A stretch of DNA of 64,000 bases from Glandiceps talaboti (lineage: Eukaryota; Hemichordata; Enteropneusta; Spengelidae). The stretch covers positions 21,522,371 to 21,586,370 of the forward strand of contig NC_135558.1 in assembly GCF_964340395.1 (NCBI RefSeq), read 5' to 3'. This document shows, piece by piece, positions 11,467-24,560 of the stretch (positions are counted from its first letter, which is position 1; each line of letters opens with the position of its first letter). The position numbers and the translations under genes are program-made. The notes beneath the pieces are model-generated. The model was given only the letters and a program-made list of their open reading frames with translations, ran no database searches and was not told the DNA's origin.

Positions 11467-11988
11467 TCGTTCGTGCGCGCGTGTGTTATATGTTACATAC
11501 ACACACAGTTCACAGTGTTAAGTAGACATTACATATTCTTACTTATACATCAAATATTCTTAAATACTAAGTCAAAACATCTAGACATCACATATTCTTA
11601 CTAAGTCTAAACATCACATATTCTTAAATTTGACATCACATATTAACACATGGACATCGATTCTTACGTAGACATATTCGTACACATTCCTTTCGAATCT
11701 ACAAACATATAAACACTGATAGTAAACCAAAAAATATGATGCCGTTGTTCTTTTTTCAAGAAAGGCGGTTATTTTTAATAGACAAACTCTTTGGCGTGGA
11801 AATGAAAGAAAAAAGTACCTGATTGTTACACCAACACCAACGGCCTTCGTGTTAGGATCGAAGGTTGGATAAATTTCAGCGTTTTTCCCGATGTCCATGG
11901 CGGGCGTTCGTCCTGTCGATGACGAGCAGGCCTGGACCACAGTGACAACTACAACCAACAGTGTAATTATACACATAAACTTGGCCAT
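10104..11988 (-). CDS. Secreted two-EF-hand protein, four exons (spliced)
   Basis: Proposed minus-strand exons are 11988-11819, 11207-11038, 10719-10654 and 10249-10104, totalling 552 nt and about 183 residues. Introns are GT-AG (donors gtactt, gtagga, gtaagt) and the phases agree at every joint. The start ATG is followed by a clear signal peptide (MAKFMCIITLLVVVVTVVQA, then Cys). Two canonical calcium-binding loops follow: residues about 81-92, DINNDNLVDVDE, and about 111-122, DTNGDEKISLDE. The second loop is split by an intron after its glycine codon and is restored exactly by splicing, which strongly supports the gene. The role is presumably extracellular or secretory-pathway calcium binding; no ortholog is recognised. 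The last exon (after a CAGCAG acceptor) is the least certain; its tail is hydrophobic and ends over an ATTAAA signal. Confidence 0.8.
10720..11037. repeat. Microsatellite-filled intron of the EF-hand gene
   Basis: This intron contains (TTTG/TCTG)n at about 10828-10862, ACAGA-type repeats at 10880-10938, (AT)n at about 10939-10971 and (GT)n to 11000. The repeats are mirror-ordered (CTGT ... CAGA, then AT and GT). Long frames across them are artefacts. Confidence 0.9.
11374..11462. repeat. (AT)n(GT)n microsatellite in the first EF-hand intron
   Basis: Direct reading shows an AT run at about 11374-11418 followed by a GT run to 11462. It lies inside the intron 11208-11818. Confidence 0.95.
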
Positions 11989-12066
11989 GATATCTATTAG
12001 AAATAATCAGAGACTTAGACATTCTGACATATATAATATATGATGTATCTTACACAATTTTCGTCC

Positions 12067-12074
12067 ATTATATA
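12067..12074 (-). promoter_or_regulatory. Candidate TATA box of the EF-hand gene
   Basis: The minus strand reads ctatataatgg, with the TATATAAT core about 80 bp upstream of the ATG at 11988. The spacing would place transcription start near 12040 with a short 5' UTR. This is inferred from motif and distance only; another AT run (atatattatatat) lies closer to the ATG. Confidence 0.45.
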
Positions 12075-13365
12075 GTTCTCAGCTCGTGTATTTGCGTAAG
12101 GCCTAAAAATAGTTATTGTTCGCAGTGGCAAGTCTAAAACTTGAGCGAAAGCTTGATTTTGAATCTGTCACCATGTAAACTGTCGAAGTTGTAACTGGAG
12201 TACCATTTTCGGTCAGACAACAACAATATATTAACTGAAAATTGTTAAAATACCAAAAATTAGACATTGTTCATGTTAATCAGTGGTCGATATTATCCAC
12301 AAGCAGTAAAAGAAACAAGATCAAATCGTGATCACCGTTGAGGGCGGAGCCAAAATGCTTTATCGTGTATACAGCTCAGTATAAAATTGCGTTTATCGAA
12401 AGGTGATGCGATACTTTTCACAACGTACGACATCACGAGCAAATTATTGTATCTCACAAAACATTTTTTTTAAACCGTTTCACTTGTAGTTTTGAAAAGA
12501 TCAAGGAATGCATGGAGACTACTGACGTTGATCAAAGGTTTCACGAATTTCGAAGTGAATATGGCGAGTACATGAATGTTTAATCTTAAAATACAGGGCC
12601 ACTCAAGTGACCTTAGGTTAGATAGTCGTATGTAATTGTACACAGAATACTAATACTAATACTAAATTTGTAATAGATTGCAAACAATATCATTGATATA
12701 CAGTGAAAAACTAAAGAACGCTACACAGTGTGCAAGTAACAAGCATTGTTACTGTAACAGTATTATCAAGCTTGGACGTTTTACGGCTAAGAACGAAATG
12801 TTATATTCGAAGAAATTTCTTCGACAGAAAGGTGACATGCAACATAAAAATAATTTATAGATTGGTATTTTCTTGAGATATTAGAGCGTTTGTTCCTGTA
12901 CCACTTTATCGCTGGCATTAAAGCTTGCAGACCGTTTGTAGACTTAACACGATGTGTAGTAAACAGAAAACTTTAACACTAGAACACGAATAATCATTTG
13001 GAATCGCTATCATTTATACTGTCGGTGCAGTCGTACATATATTTCAGCTCAGACCGCTATATATGTTCCATAGTGGTCTTTCAATTTGTGTAACGATGTC
13101 AGATGTAAGTTGGCAGTGTTTAGGAACATGCAATAAATACAAATCAGACTCTTACCTTACAAAGTTTCAAGGTTGAAGAAGTAAACTATGTTGTCCGTTC
13201 GTTTACTGATCACAGTTGATGTCCCTCATGTGTTTTTCCTGGCCTTTTTATACACTCAGTCTGGCACTTACGAGATGTAATTCCTGGAAAAAACGACGTT
13301 GTTGGGTTTCCACGTAATCATCACATCGTGTATTAAGTTACAATTAAAAATTGTTATAATCAAAC
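12075..13365. other. Intergenic, no gene recognised
   Basis: AT-rich sequence with only short frames and no recognisable family. No tandem repeats of note. Confidence 0.4.
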
Positions 13366-13532
13366 CTGGACTTGGTGTTGCGCCAACGGATTTCGTAGAA
13401 AAGATAGACTGACTTCCTTGGGGGTCAGAAAGTCTTTCCTCGTTCCCTTTCCTGGTCTTACAGTTAGACTGAGTATATGCAAACTCTGGGAGGTCTTGTA
13501 ATTGTAAACTCACAGCGATTTTACCTCTAGCA
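13366..13532 (-). CDS. Possible internal exon, unknown protein
   Basis: On the minus strand a 167-nt open segment is preceded by a perfect branch-point string (tactaat) and acceptor attccag, and followed by a donor ccag|gtttg. It would encode a polar peptide including IAVSLQLQDLPEFAY and QGSQSIFSTKSVGATPSPG. No domain is recognised and no partner exons with matching phase were found. A chance open frame remains quite possible. Confidence 0.25.
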
Positions 13533-13916
13533 CTGGAATTTATTAGTATCATGTTTCTAGACGAAACACGAGCCTCGTCATCTCTAGGTCACCATACCAA
13601 CAAAGCAAAGGGGAGTTAGAAATGGTTGATGCATGTTTTAAAAAAGTACAAACTGAAGTCTTTTCAAACTGTTACAAAACACCTAGCTATACAAAAAATG
13701 TATACCGTGCCATGAACTACGCACGGACTGTACACTTTTATTGCAAACAATACAGGGAAATGTAAGAAACTACCGTAGTTTAATTACTGATGACTGACAA
13801 AACTGTAGACGTGCAGTATTTTCATTTTCTTTGTATTCCTGTTCGAATTCTGAGCTGCACTGACTATTTCGTATATTTATTGGTTAGTCTGTATGATATA
13901 CGCGGACTCGATTTTC

Positions 13917-13921
<5 letters not shown>

Positions 13922-13979
<58 letters not shown>
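13922..13979. repeat. (CT)n microsatellite
   Basis: Direct reading shows an uninterrupted CT run of about 58 bp. Confidence 0.95.
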
Positions 13980-13981
<2 letters not shown>

Positions 13982-14147
13982 GGTAAAATAGATCAAACGT
14001 TGTATGGTAAACAAGTTGTTTACAAAACTACGAAACCTTTTCCTACTTAATTTTATGTAAAGTGGGGACAATTTACTGAGTATTTATTGTTTCTTTTCTT
14101 GGTAAATTGTACACTAGAAATAATGGTCTGATCAGAGACTAACTAAG

Positions 14148-14230
14148 GTGTAGTATGTTTCCAAATAATAGGCTTTACATGTGTAGAATGTTTCCAAATA
14201 ATAGACTTTACATGTGTAGAATGTTTCCAT
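14148..14230. repeat. About 36-bp tandem, 2.3 copies
   Basis: The segment atgtttccaaataatag ... tttacatgtgtaga is repeated twice, then a partial third copy begins (atgtttccatg). Confidence 0.8.
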
Positions 14231-15340
14231 GCCTATCATTCAAAACGTTAATCAATTTAATTTTCTGTTACGTGTAAAATACTAAAGCCATATTGTTTCA
14301 TTTCCTGTGTGTGGCGTACGATTAGATAGAGGCAGTACGCGCGTTGTCGAGTTTGCAGACATGAGAGTTGCCAGTAACGCATGTGACTGGTAAACAACGC
14401 CTGTGTCTGGTTTAATACATATTCGGGTTTACGCCTGCGCATTTTGCACACGTTACAATTTGTTTGTGTATATAGTTATTCACATCATGCACATGTGTCA
14501 CTTGTACTTCACGTGCAGTGCTAGTGCTCCTTCAAGTCACAGAATTGTCTGTGTTCCAGTCTAGATGTATACATCGCGAGAGCGTAGTGCAAGTGCGAAC
14601 CAGAGGTGCGAACTTTCACGGTAAGTTGACCCCTGTTCTTTCATCGACAAAAATGTACATGTGTCACTATTATTAGAAAAACTATGCGTGTGTCTGGATC
14701 ACAACAACTTGTAATGTGCTAATAAGTATACACTATTCCATGATGGCAATATTCTACTCTATTTCGACCGTAATACAAAACAATCAATATTGGCAGCTGA
14801 ATATTCCGGAGCAATCGCCGGCAACGATAACTTTGAATATTGTATATACCCAAATAACGTCATTATTTTGTATAATCATCATAGATAGCATTCTTGAATA
14901 GAATCTTAGCTCACGTCACAAGGGACTGATTCTCCATTGTCAGAAACGTTTCCCGTAATATCAAGCAGGACATGCAGTTTAGAAAGTAGTGTGTTTGTCG
15001 CTAGTATAGACCCATCCCTATGCATTGTCTCACTCTGAGTTGTAACACATAAACACAGATAAAGATAAGATAACGAGGTGTAACATTTATTATGCGTACA
15101 TGATTATGAATGCATCTTTATGCTCAAAATACAATGTACAAAGCAATTGACACAAGTACAATTAACATTCTGTGGGTTTAAAATGGGCCATATAATGAGT
15201 TTTGAATAAACACAGCTGTTGGAATGAACGATGTTTTGAAGAGAACCATGCAAGATTGTGTATACATAGACAGTTTTCTGAGCTTTCCTAGTGACTAGCA
15301 TGAAGTTTAACAACAGACATTGATACTGGTAGTAGTACTG
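14231..15340. other. Non-coding; one isolated good splice donor
   Basis: The stretch 14280-14630 is relatively CpG-rich and ends in a strong donor (tttcacg|gtaagttg) at about 14620 on the plus strand. It could be a 5' UTR exon of an unseen gene, but no matching downstream exon was found. Confidence 0.2.
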
Positions 15341-15344
15341 TATT

Positions 15345-16740
15345 CTCAGCTGTGTCTACAGTCAGTCAATCTTTACATGCATGGTAAAGCATACAAAAAT
15401 AACATGCAGAAATAAAATGATTAAAATATATTCTTTTAACCAACTGATGGAGCACTGTTTACATCGACTAGAAAGTTTCCAAGAGGAAGTCTATCATCTG
15501 AGGTCAAAATATGCTGAAACTGAATGAAAATTTGAATTATCTAATGAAAAAGAAGAAGAATAAGTGCCTTTCTTTAATTTGTATAATGAGAATAAAGCAT
15601 GAAATGATGAAATTCATCTTCTACCGCATAATTTGACAAAATTTAAAGATTCTTTCATCATGTACAGGAATCTTAGGAGTACACCATCTCCCCAACTCAA
15701 TATAAATATTATAATCCAAAATTCTAAATTTAGTCACTAGTCTTCTACCAACTGGATTTTTAATTTGCAGAAGATGTTTCTCAAAACCAAAAGCTGTTTT
15801 AAATAATCTAAATGTTCTCATTTTGTTTTTATTAGTACTTTTTTCTTCTAATGTCATTATGTAATTCCCTGTACCATGATTACAAAATTCTAGACATAAG
15901 TCATAAAATTATGATGAACCTTCCTAGTATAATTAAACCTGCAAAGATTTGACCACACACTGTTCTCATTATATTTAACAAGTAAGTTTCTAATAATAAA
16001 ATATAAATACCCCATGTTGAATAACACATAGAACAAATGTAGGCTGCTCACAATAAATTGTCCATCAACAATTAATCTATACCAATACTTTAACAGAAGT
16101 TTAATTACAGTGAAATTAGTGGGGAAATGACCTAATTCTCCAACAATACCACATCTTGATATCTTATAACTTATAAGAAACCCAAAGTAGAAATCTATAA
16201 AAAGAAAAAAAAACATCAACAAGAATCTGAAAATTTCTCAATTTCATAACCCCAAACTTCACATCTGTAAGTCACAATAGCAACAATTAAACAATCAAAG
16301 AGATCTAAAGCCACATCAATAGAAATACTCTAGTTAGAAGAAATAGTTATACATGAACTTAAGAGAGCTCTCGTGGATTTAAACTTCAAGTTATTGAGGT
16401 TTTGTTTAAATTTACTGTTAGAAGAAATAATGATACCAAGAAAACAGTATTCTCTTAGGCTTACATTGTCGAGAGTAAAATTATAAAAAATAAAATTTGG
16501 ATTTCCTGTATTTACATATGACCTTGATTTCTTAATGTTGATTATTATTTTCTACTTTGTACAAAATAATGTAATTTAAATAAACAACTTTGCAACTCAA
16601 CTTTAATTTCTAGTGGTAGAGACTCATCAGCATATAAAAGACAATTCAGAGACACACTTGTAAGTTTCACAGGGCTATCATTCTTGACAAAACAAGCTCT
16701 TTCCAAACTGGTGGATTCTAAATCAACTCTTTCCTTGTTT
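15345..16740 (-). mobile_element. CR1/L2-like LINE with 3' UTR, degraded
   Basis: Minus-strand order from 16740 downwards: LNCLLYADE (RT catalytic YADD box with the last D changed to E, about 16660-16630), a LQSCLFKLHYFVQ segment, a FLGIIISSNSKFKQNLN block (about 16440), DLFDCLIVAIVTYRCEVWGY (about 16300-16240), ISRCGIVGELGHFPTNFTVI with KLLLKYWYRL (about 16160-16080), and LVTKFRILDYNIYIELGRW (about 15740-15690). The 3' UTR at about 15510-15345 matches two other copies in the window. The 5' end stops where the 169-bp satellite begins. Frameshifts and stops show a pseudo-copy. Confidence 0.85.
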
Positions 16741-16744
16741 TTGA

Positions 16745-19700
16745 CCTTCCTTTACCAATCTTAGACTACAGTACTAAAATTTATTACAAAAATGTTCGCA
16801 ATTTTTGTTTTAAACATGTACAAATGTAACTACATTTTTGTATGAGGCCAGACACCAGAGTTATACCTAGCCTTACAAACTATGCTCTATTCCAAATTCA
16901 TTCATGCTACAACAACACTGTCACTGTTTCTCACCTACTTCTATCCATCTTAGTCTAAACTATTAAAATTTATTAGAAAAATGTCCGCCATTTTGATTTT
17001 TAGCATGTAACTAGGAGACCAGACACCAGAGTTACCTAGACTTACAAACTATGCCCTATTCCAAATTGATTCATGCTACAATAACACTGTCACTGTTTTT
17101 CACCTACTTCTATCCATCTTAGACTAAACTACTAAAATTTATTAGAAAAATGTCCGCCATTTTGATTTTTAGCATGTAACTAGGAGACCAGACACCAGAG
17201 TTACCTAACCTTACAAACTATGCTCCTTTCCAAATTGATTCATGCTACAACAACACTGTCACTGTTTTTCACCAACTTCTATCCATCTTAGACTAAACTA
17301 CTAAAATTTATTAGAAAAATGTCAGCCATTTTGATTTTTAGCATGTAACTAGGAGACCAGACACCAGAGTTACCTAACCTTACAAACTATGCTCCTTTCC
17401 AAATTGAATCATGCTACAACAACACTGTCACTGTTTCTCACCTACTTCTATCCATCTTAGACTAAACTACTAAAATTTATTAGAAAAATGTCCGCCATTT
17501 TGATTTTTAGCATGTAACTAGGAGACCAGACACCAGAGTTACCTAACCTTACAAACTATGCTCCTTTCCAAATTGAATCATGCTACAACAACACTGTCAC
17601 TGTTTCTCACCTACTTCTATCCATCTTAGACTAAACTACTAAAATTTATTAGAAAAATGTCCGCCATTTTGATTTTTAGCATGTAACTAGGAGACCAGAC
17701 ACCAGAGTTACCTAACCTTACAAACTATACTCCTTTCCAAATTCATTCATGCTACAATAACACTGTCACTGTTTTTCACCTATTTCTATCCATCTTAGAC
17801 TAAACTACTAAAATTTATTAGAAAAATGTCAGCCATTTTGATTTTTAGCATGTAACTAGGAGACCAGACACCAGAGTTACCTAACCTTACAAACTATACT
17901 CCTTTCCAAATTGAATCATGCTACAATAACACTGTCACTGTTTTTCACCTATTTCTATCCATCTTAGACTAAACTACTAAAATTTGTTAGAAAAATGTCC
18001 GCCATTTTGATTTTTAGCATGTAACTAGGAGACCAGACACCAGAGTTACCTAACCTTACAAACTATACTCCTTTCCAAATTGAATCATGCTACAATAACA
18101 CTGTCACTGTTTTTCACCTATTTCTATCCATCTTAGACTAAACTACTAAAATTTGTTAGAAAAATGTCAGCCATTTTGATTTTTAGCATGTAACTAGGAG
18201 ACCAGACACCAGAGTTACCTAACCTTACAAACTATGCTCCTTTCCAAATTGAATCATGCTACAACAACACTGTCACTGTTTCTCACCTACTTCTATCCAT
18301 CTTAGACTAAACTACTAAAATTTATTAGAAAAATGTCCGCCATTTTGATTTTTAGCATGTAACTAGGAGACCAGACACCAGAGTTACCTAACCTTACAAA
18401 CTATACTCCTTTCCAAATTCATTCATGCTACAATAACACTGTCACTGTTTTTCACCTATTTCTATCCATCTTAGACTAAACTACTAAAATTTGTTAGAAA
18501 AATGTCCGCCATTTTGATTTTTAGCATGTAACTAGGAGACCAGACACCAGAGTTACCTAACCTTACAAACTATACTCCTTTCCAAATTGAATCATGCTAC
18601 AATAACACTGTCACTGTTTTTCACCTATTTCTATCCATCTTAGACTAAACTACTAAAATTTGTTAGAAAAATGTCAGCCATTTTGATTTTTAGCATGTAA
18701 CTAGGAGACCAGACACCAGAGTTACCTAACCTTACAAACTATGCTCCTTTCCAAATTGAATCATGCTACAACAACACTGTCACTGTTTCTCACCTACTTC
18801 TATCCATCTTAGACTAAACTACTAAAATTTATTAGAAAAATGTCCGCCATTTTGATTTTTAGCATGTAACTAGGAGACCAGACACCAGAGTTACCTAACC
18901 TTACAAACTATACTCCTTTCCAAATTCATTCATGCTACAATAACACTGTCACTGTTTTTCACCTATTTCTATCCATCTTAGACTAAACTACTAAAATTTA
19001 TTAGAAAAATGTCAGCCATTTTGATTTTTAGCATGTAACTAGGAGACCAGACACCAGAGTTACCTAACCTTACAAACTATACTCCTTTCCAAATTGAATC
19101 ATGCTACAATAACACTGTCACTGTTTTTCACCTATTTCTATCCATCTTAGACTAAACTACTAAAATTTGTTAGAAAAATGTCCGCCATTTTGATTTTTAG
19201 CATGTAACTAGGAGACCAGACACCAGAGTTACCTAACCTTACAAACTATACTCCTTTCCAAATTGAATCATGCTACAATAACACTGTCACTGTTTTTCAC
19301 CTATTTCTATCCATCTTAGACTAAACTACTAAAATTTGTTAGAAAAATGTCAGCCATTTTGATTTTTAGCATGTAACTAGGAGACCAGACACCAGAGTTA
19401 CCTAACCTTACAAACTATGCTCCTTTCCAAATTGAATCATGCTACAACAACACTGTCACTGTTTCTCACCTACTTCTATCCATCTTAGACTAAACTACTA
19501 AAATTTATTAGAAAAATGTCCGCCATTTTGATTTTTAGCATGTAACTAGGAGACCAGACACCAGAGTTACCTAACCTTACAAACTATACTCCTTTCCAAA
19601 TTCATTCATGCTACAATAACACTGTCACTGTTTTTCACCTATTTCTATCCATCTTAGACTAAACTACTAAAATTTATTAGAAAAATGTCAGCCATTTTGA

Positions 19701-22700
19701 TTTTTAGCATGTAACTAGGAGACCAGACACCAGAGTTACCTAACCTTACAAACTATACTCCTTTCCAAATTGAATCATGCTACAATAACACTGTCACTGT
19801 TTTTCACCTATTTCTATCCATCTTAGACTAAACTACTAAAATTTGTTAGAAAAATGTCCGCCATTTTGATTTTTAGCATGTAACTAGGAGACCAGACACC
19901 AGAGTTACCTAACCTTACAAACTATACTCCTTTCCAAATTGAATCATGCTACAATAACACTGTCACTGTTTTTCACCTATTTCTATCCATCTTAGACTAA
20001 ACTACTAAAATTTATTAGAAAAATGTCCGCCATTTTGATTTTTAGCATGTAACTAGGAGACCAGACACCAGAGTTACCTAACCTTACAAACTATACTCCT
20101 TTCCAAATTCATTCATGCTACAATAACACTGTCACTGTTTTTCACCTATTTCTATCCATCTTAGACTAAACTACTAAAATTTATTAGAAAAATGTCCGCC
20201 ATTTTGATTTTTAGCATGTAACTAGGAGACCAGACACCAGAGTTACCTAACCTTACAAACTATACTCCTTTCCAAATTCATTCATGCTACAATAACACTG
20301 TCACTGTTTTTCACCTATTTCTATCCATCTTAGACTAAACTACTAAAATTTATTAGAAAAATGTCAGCCATTTTGATTTTTAGCATGTAACTAGGAGACC
20401 AGACACCAGAGTTACCTAACCTTACAAACTATACTCCTTTCCAAATTGAATCATGCTACAATAACACTGTCACTGTTTTTCACCTATTTCTATCCATCTT
20501 AGACTAAACTACTAAAATTTGTTAGAAAAATGTCCGCCATTTTGATTTTTAGCATGTAACTAGGAGACCAGACACCAGAGTTACCTAGCCTTACAAACTA
20601 TACTCTTTTCCAAATTGATTCATGCTACAATAATACTGTCACTGTTTTTCACCTATTTCTATCCATCTTAGACTAAACTACTAAAATTTATTAGAAAAAT
20701 GTCCGCCATTTTGATTTTTAGCATGTAACGAGGAGACCAGACACCAGAGTTACCTAGCCTTACAAACTATACTCTTTTCCAAATTCATTCATGCTACAAT
20801 AACACTGTCACTGTTTTTCACCTATTTCTATCCATCTTAGACTAAACTACTAAAATTTATTAGAAAAATGTCAGCCATTTTGATTTTTAGCATGTAACTA
20901 GGAGACCAGACACCAGAGTTACCTAACCTTACAAACTATACTCCTTTCCAAATTGAATCATGCTACAATAACACTGTCACTGTTTTTCACCTATTTCTAT
21001 CCATCTTAGACTAAACTACTAAAATTTGTTAGAAAAATGTCCGCCATTTTGATTTTTAGCATGTAACTAGGAGACCAGACACCAGAGTTACCTAACCTTA
21101 CAAACTATACTCCTTTCCAAATTGAATCATGCTACAATAACACTGTCACTGTTTTTCACCTATTTCTATCCATCTTAGACTAAACTACTAAAATTTATTA
21201 GAAAAATGTCCGCCATTTTGATTTTTAGCATGTAACTAGGAGACCAGACACCAGAGTTACCTAGCCTTACAAACTATACTCTTTTCCAAATTCATTCATG
21301 CTACAATAATACTGTCACTGTTTTTCACCTATTTCTATCCATCTTAGACTAAACTACTAAAATTTATTAGAAAAATGTCCGCCATTTTGATTTTTAGCAT
21401 GTAACGAGGAGACCAGACACCAGAGTTACCTAGCCTTACAAACTATACTCCTTTCCAAATTGAATCATGCTACAATAACACTGTCACTGTTTTTCACCTA
21501 TTTCTATCCATCTTAGACTAAACTACTAAAATTTGTTAGAAAAATGTCCGCCATTTTGATTTTTAGCATGTAACTAGGAGACCAGACACCAGAGTTACCT
21601 AACCTTACAAACTATACTCCTTTCCAAATTGAATCATGCTACAATAACACTGTCACTGTTTTTCACCTATTTCTATCCATCTTAGACTAAACTACTAAAA
21701 TTTGTTAGAAAAATGTCCGCCATTTTGATTTTTAGCATGTAACTAGGAGACCAGACACCAGAGTTACCTAACCTTACAAACTATACTCCTTTCCAAATTG
21801 AATCATGCTACAATAACACTGTCACTGTTTTTCACCTATTTCTATCCATCTTAGACTAAACTACTAAAATTTATTAGAAAAATGTCCGCCATTTTGATTT
21901 TTAGCATGTAACTAGGAGACCAGACACCAGAGTTACCTAACCTTACAAACTATACTCTTTTCCAAATTCATTCATGCTACAATAACACTGTCACTGTTTT
22001 TCACCTATTTCTATCCATCTTAGACTAAACTACTAAAATTTATTAGAAAAATGTCCGCCATTTTGATTTTTAGCATGTAACTAGCAGACCAGACACCAGA
22101 GTTACCTAACCTTACAAACTATACTCCTTTCCAAATTGAATCATGCTACAATAACACTGTCACTGTTTTTCACCTATTTCTATCCATCTTAGACTAAACT
22201 ACTAAAATTTATTAGAAAAATGTCCGCCATTTTGATTTTTAGCATGTAACTAGGAGACCAGACACCAGAGTTACCTAACCTTACAAACTATACTCCTTTC
22301 CAAATTGAATCATGCTACAATAACACTGTCACTGTTTTTCACCTATTTCTATCCATCTTAGACTAAACTACTAAAATTTGATAGAAAAATGTCAGCCATT
22401 TTGATTTTTAGCATGTAACTAGGAGACCAGACACCAGAGTTACCTAGCCTTACAAACTATACTCTTTTCCAAATTCATTCATGCTACAATAATACTGTCA
22501 CTGTTTTTCACCTATTTCTATCCATCTTAGACTAAACTACTAAAATTTATTAGAAAAATGTCCGCCATTTTGATTTTTAGCATGTAACGAGGAGACCAGA
22601 CACCAGAGTTACCTAGCCTTACAAACTATACTCTTTTCCAAATTCATTCATGCTACAACAACACTGTCACTGTTTTTCACCTACTTCTACCCATCTTAGA

Positions 22701-22830
22701 TTAAACTACTAAAATTAATAAGAAAAATGTCAGCCATTTTGATTTTTAGCATGTACATGTAACTGAGACCGGACACCAGAGTTACATGTACCTAGCCTTG
22801 CAAACTTTGCTCTTTTCCAAATCTCATTTA
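16745..22830. repeat. 169-bp satellite array, about 36 monomers
   Basis: The marker atgtccgccattttg (or atgtcagccattttg) occurs 35 times from 16981 to 22727 at exact multiples of 169 bp, with no net indel. Diagnostic variants: 24 monomers have gtcCgcc and 11 gtcAgcc; also attcattc/attgaatc, ttatta/ttgtta and tgctcc/tactcc. A block of four variant monomers (676 bp) repeats at 17488-18163 and 18671-19346, with a three-monomer version between them, so higher-order structure exists. Edge monomers are more diverged (16745-16980 and after 22727), as expected for a satellite homogenised from within. No coding potential. Confidence 0.97.
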
Positions 22831-23141
22831 ACAGAAACATAACTAGCAAAAGAAATCATGATCAAATACTACACCAATACTTTGACCATAAATATTTGCA
22901 AGTTTTAGAGTTGAACAATAAATGTATTAACCCTTTGTTAACTTTCTTATCTCTTACAGGTTTGTTACACAGTACATAACAGATGTCCTATTCAAAGAAG
23001 CTGTTGTTTTGCTCGTCTCTAAGAGAAAAAAAATAACTTCAGACTCTATGTGTAGTAAAACAGAAATTTAGATCTTAAATCAATTAGTTGTGCACAAGGA
23101 CATGAGCTCTATTTTGAACATTTTTAATACAATTGAAATGA

Positions 23142-23143
<2 letters not shown>

Positions 23144-23198
<55 letters not shown>
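23144..23198. repeat. (GT)n microsatellite
   Basis: Direct reading shows an uninterrupted GT run of about 55 bp. Confidence 0.95.
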
Positions 23199-23201
<3 letters not shown>

Positions 23202-24560
23202 CAACTTAGTCGAAAACTGCAGTCCGATTTCTTTGATACTTGGTGGTCATGTTATATTGGATGTCTAGTAGTGAAATTGTTCAAATGAAAATGATCACAT
23301 CAGATATATGGGTTTTGGGTCAAAAATGTGATTTTTGTCAAAGAATTTAAACTACAAAACTACTGGGCAGATTGGCCTGAAATTTGGTGGGAACATTCTC
23401 AGGGGTGTGTAAATTAAGATTTGTTCATGACATGATGTTTCCATGTGTAATATGCAAAGTAGGGCTTTTTGGTTAAAAACCTACAATTCCAAAACTACTC
23501 AGTAGATTGGGCTGAACTTTTAACAGGGATGTATCTGCCGGTGTATAGATGAAGAAATATTAAGCATATAATGATCTCATCAGTAACATCCAAATTAGGT
23601 GTAAACATGTAAATTGGTCAAAAATTTATATCTCAAAAAGTACTTGGTCAGGGAAACTGAAATTTGGTGAGATGGTTCTAGAAGTGTTGTTCTGCAGATT
23701 TCCTTTAGAATAGTTTGACACAATTGGCCCTAGCAACCATGACCATGGCCTTAGCAACAACCAAATGGCAGTATATTTTGGTTAAATAAGAACACCATCT
23801 GGTAGGCAGTTAGTAAACATTCAAAAAATGTATGCAAATATCCCTAGCAACAGTGGCCCCGCCCATGGCAACAGCCCAATAATCACATATGTGACAAACA
23901 TAACATGGTTGGATAGGCAACTGGATAGTCATTCAACAAATGAACACCTATTTTTAGAATGGACTAGCATATGGATAAATATTTTAAAAAACTACAGTTG
24001 TGCTACATCGCCGTTGGCAGTATTTTGGAAAACAATAGTTGTGCTACAATGCCATTTTATATTTCTTTTTTTCTAAATATTTTTTTTCATATCTGAGGTA
24101 GTTATGTTTTTCATTGTTCTCCATATGCTCTCTGTTTTTGGTTTCTTCTCATCAGATGTACAGTCATTACATTTTGGAAGAAAAGTTTTATATTGTCTTT
24201 TTAAATTGATGTCAGTTTGTGCATCCACCAATTCTTGCGAGACTTCATAATTTTTGTGATGTTACAATTTTTTTCTTGAACTTGTTAATAAAAAGGTTAG
24301 GGTCGGCAGTGAAAAACTAGGCAGGGTCAGATAACCGGAATCAAACAATTATTTTTTTTTATTGCTTTAAGAATTATTCAGAACATGATGATTCCATTAT
24401 TGATATGCAAATTATGGCTAAAATGTGTCTTTTTGGTAAAATAATCTTTAATTCCAAAAGTAATGAGCTGGAAATTAATTTGAATGGCTCTTGGGGTATA
24501 TAGATGAAGAAGTGTTAAGCATATGATGATCTCATCAGTGACATGAAAATTAGGTATAAA
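23199..24560. repeat. Degenerate 130-bp interspersed/tandem repeat region
   Basis: The motif 'aaaactact-gg-cagatt-gcctgaaattt' recurs at about 23355, 23495 and 23635 with related spacers (gatgaagaaatattaagcat, tgatctcatcagtaacat). A further copy of the spacer is at about 24500-24545. The copies are diverged. No coding frame was recognised. The character is that of an old low-order repeat family. Confidence 0.6.
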
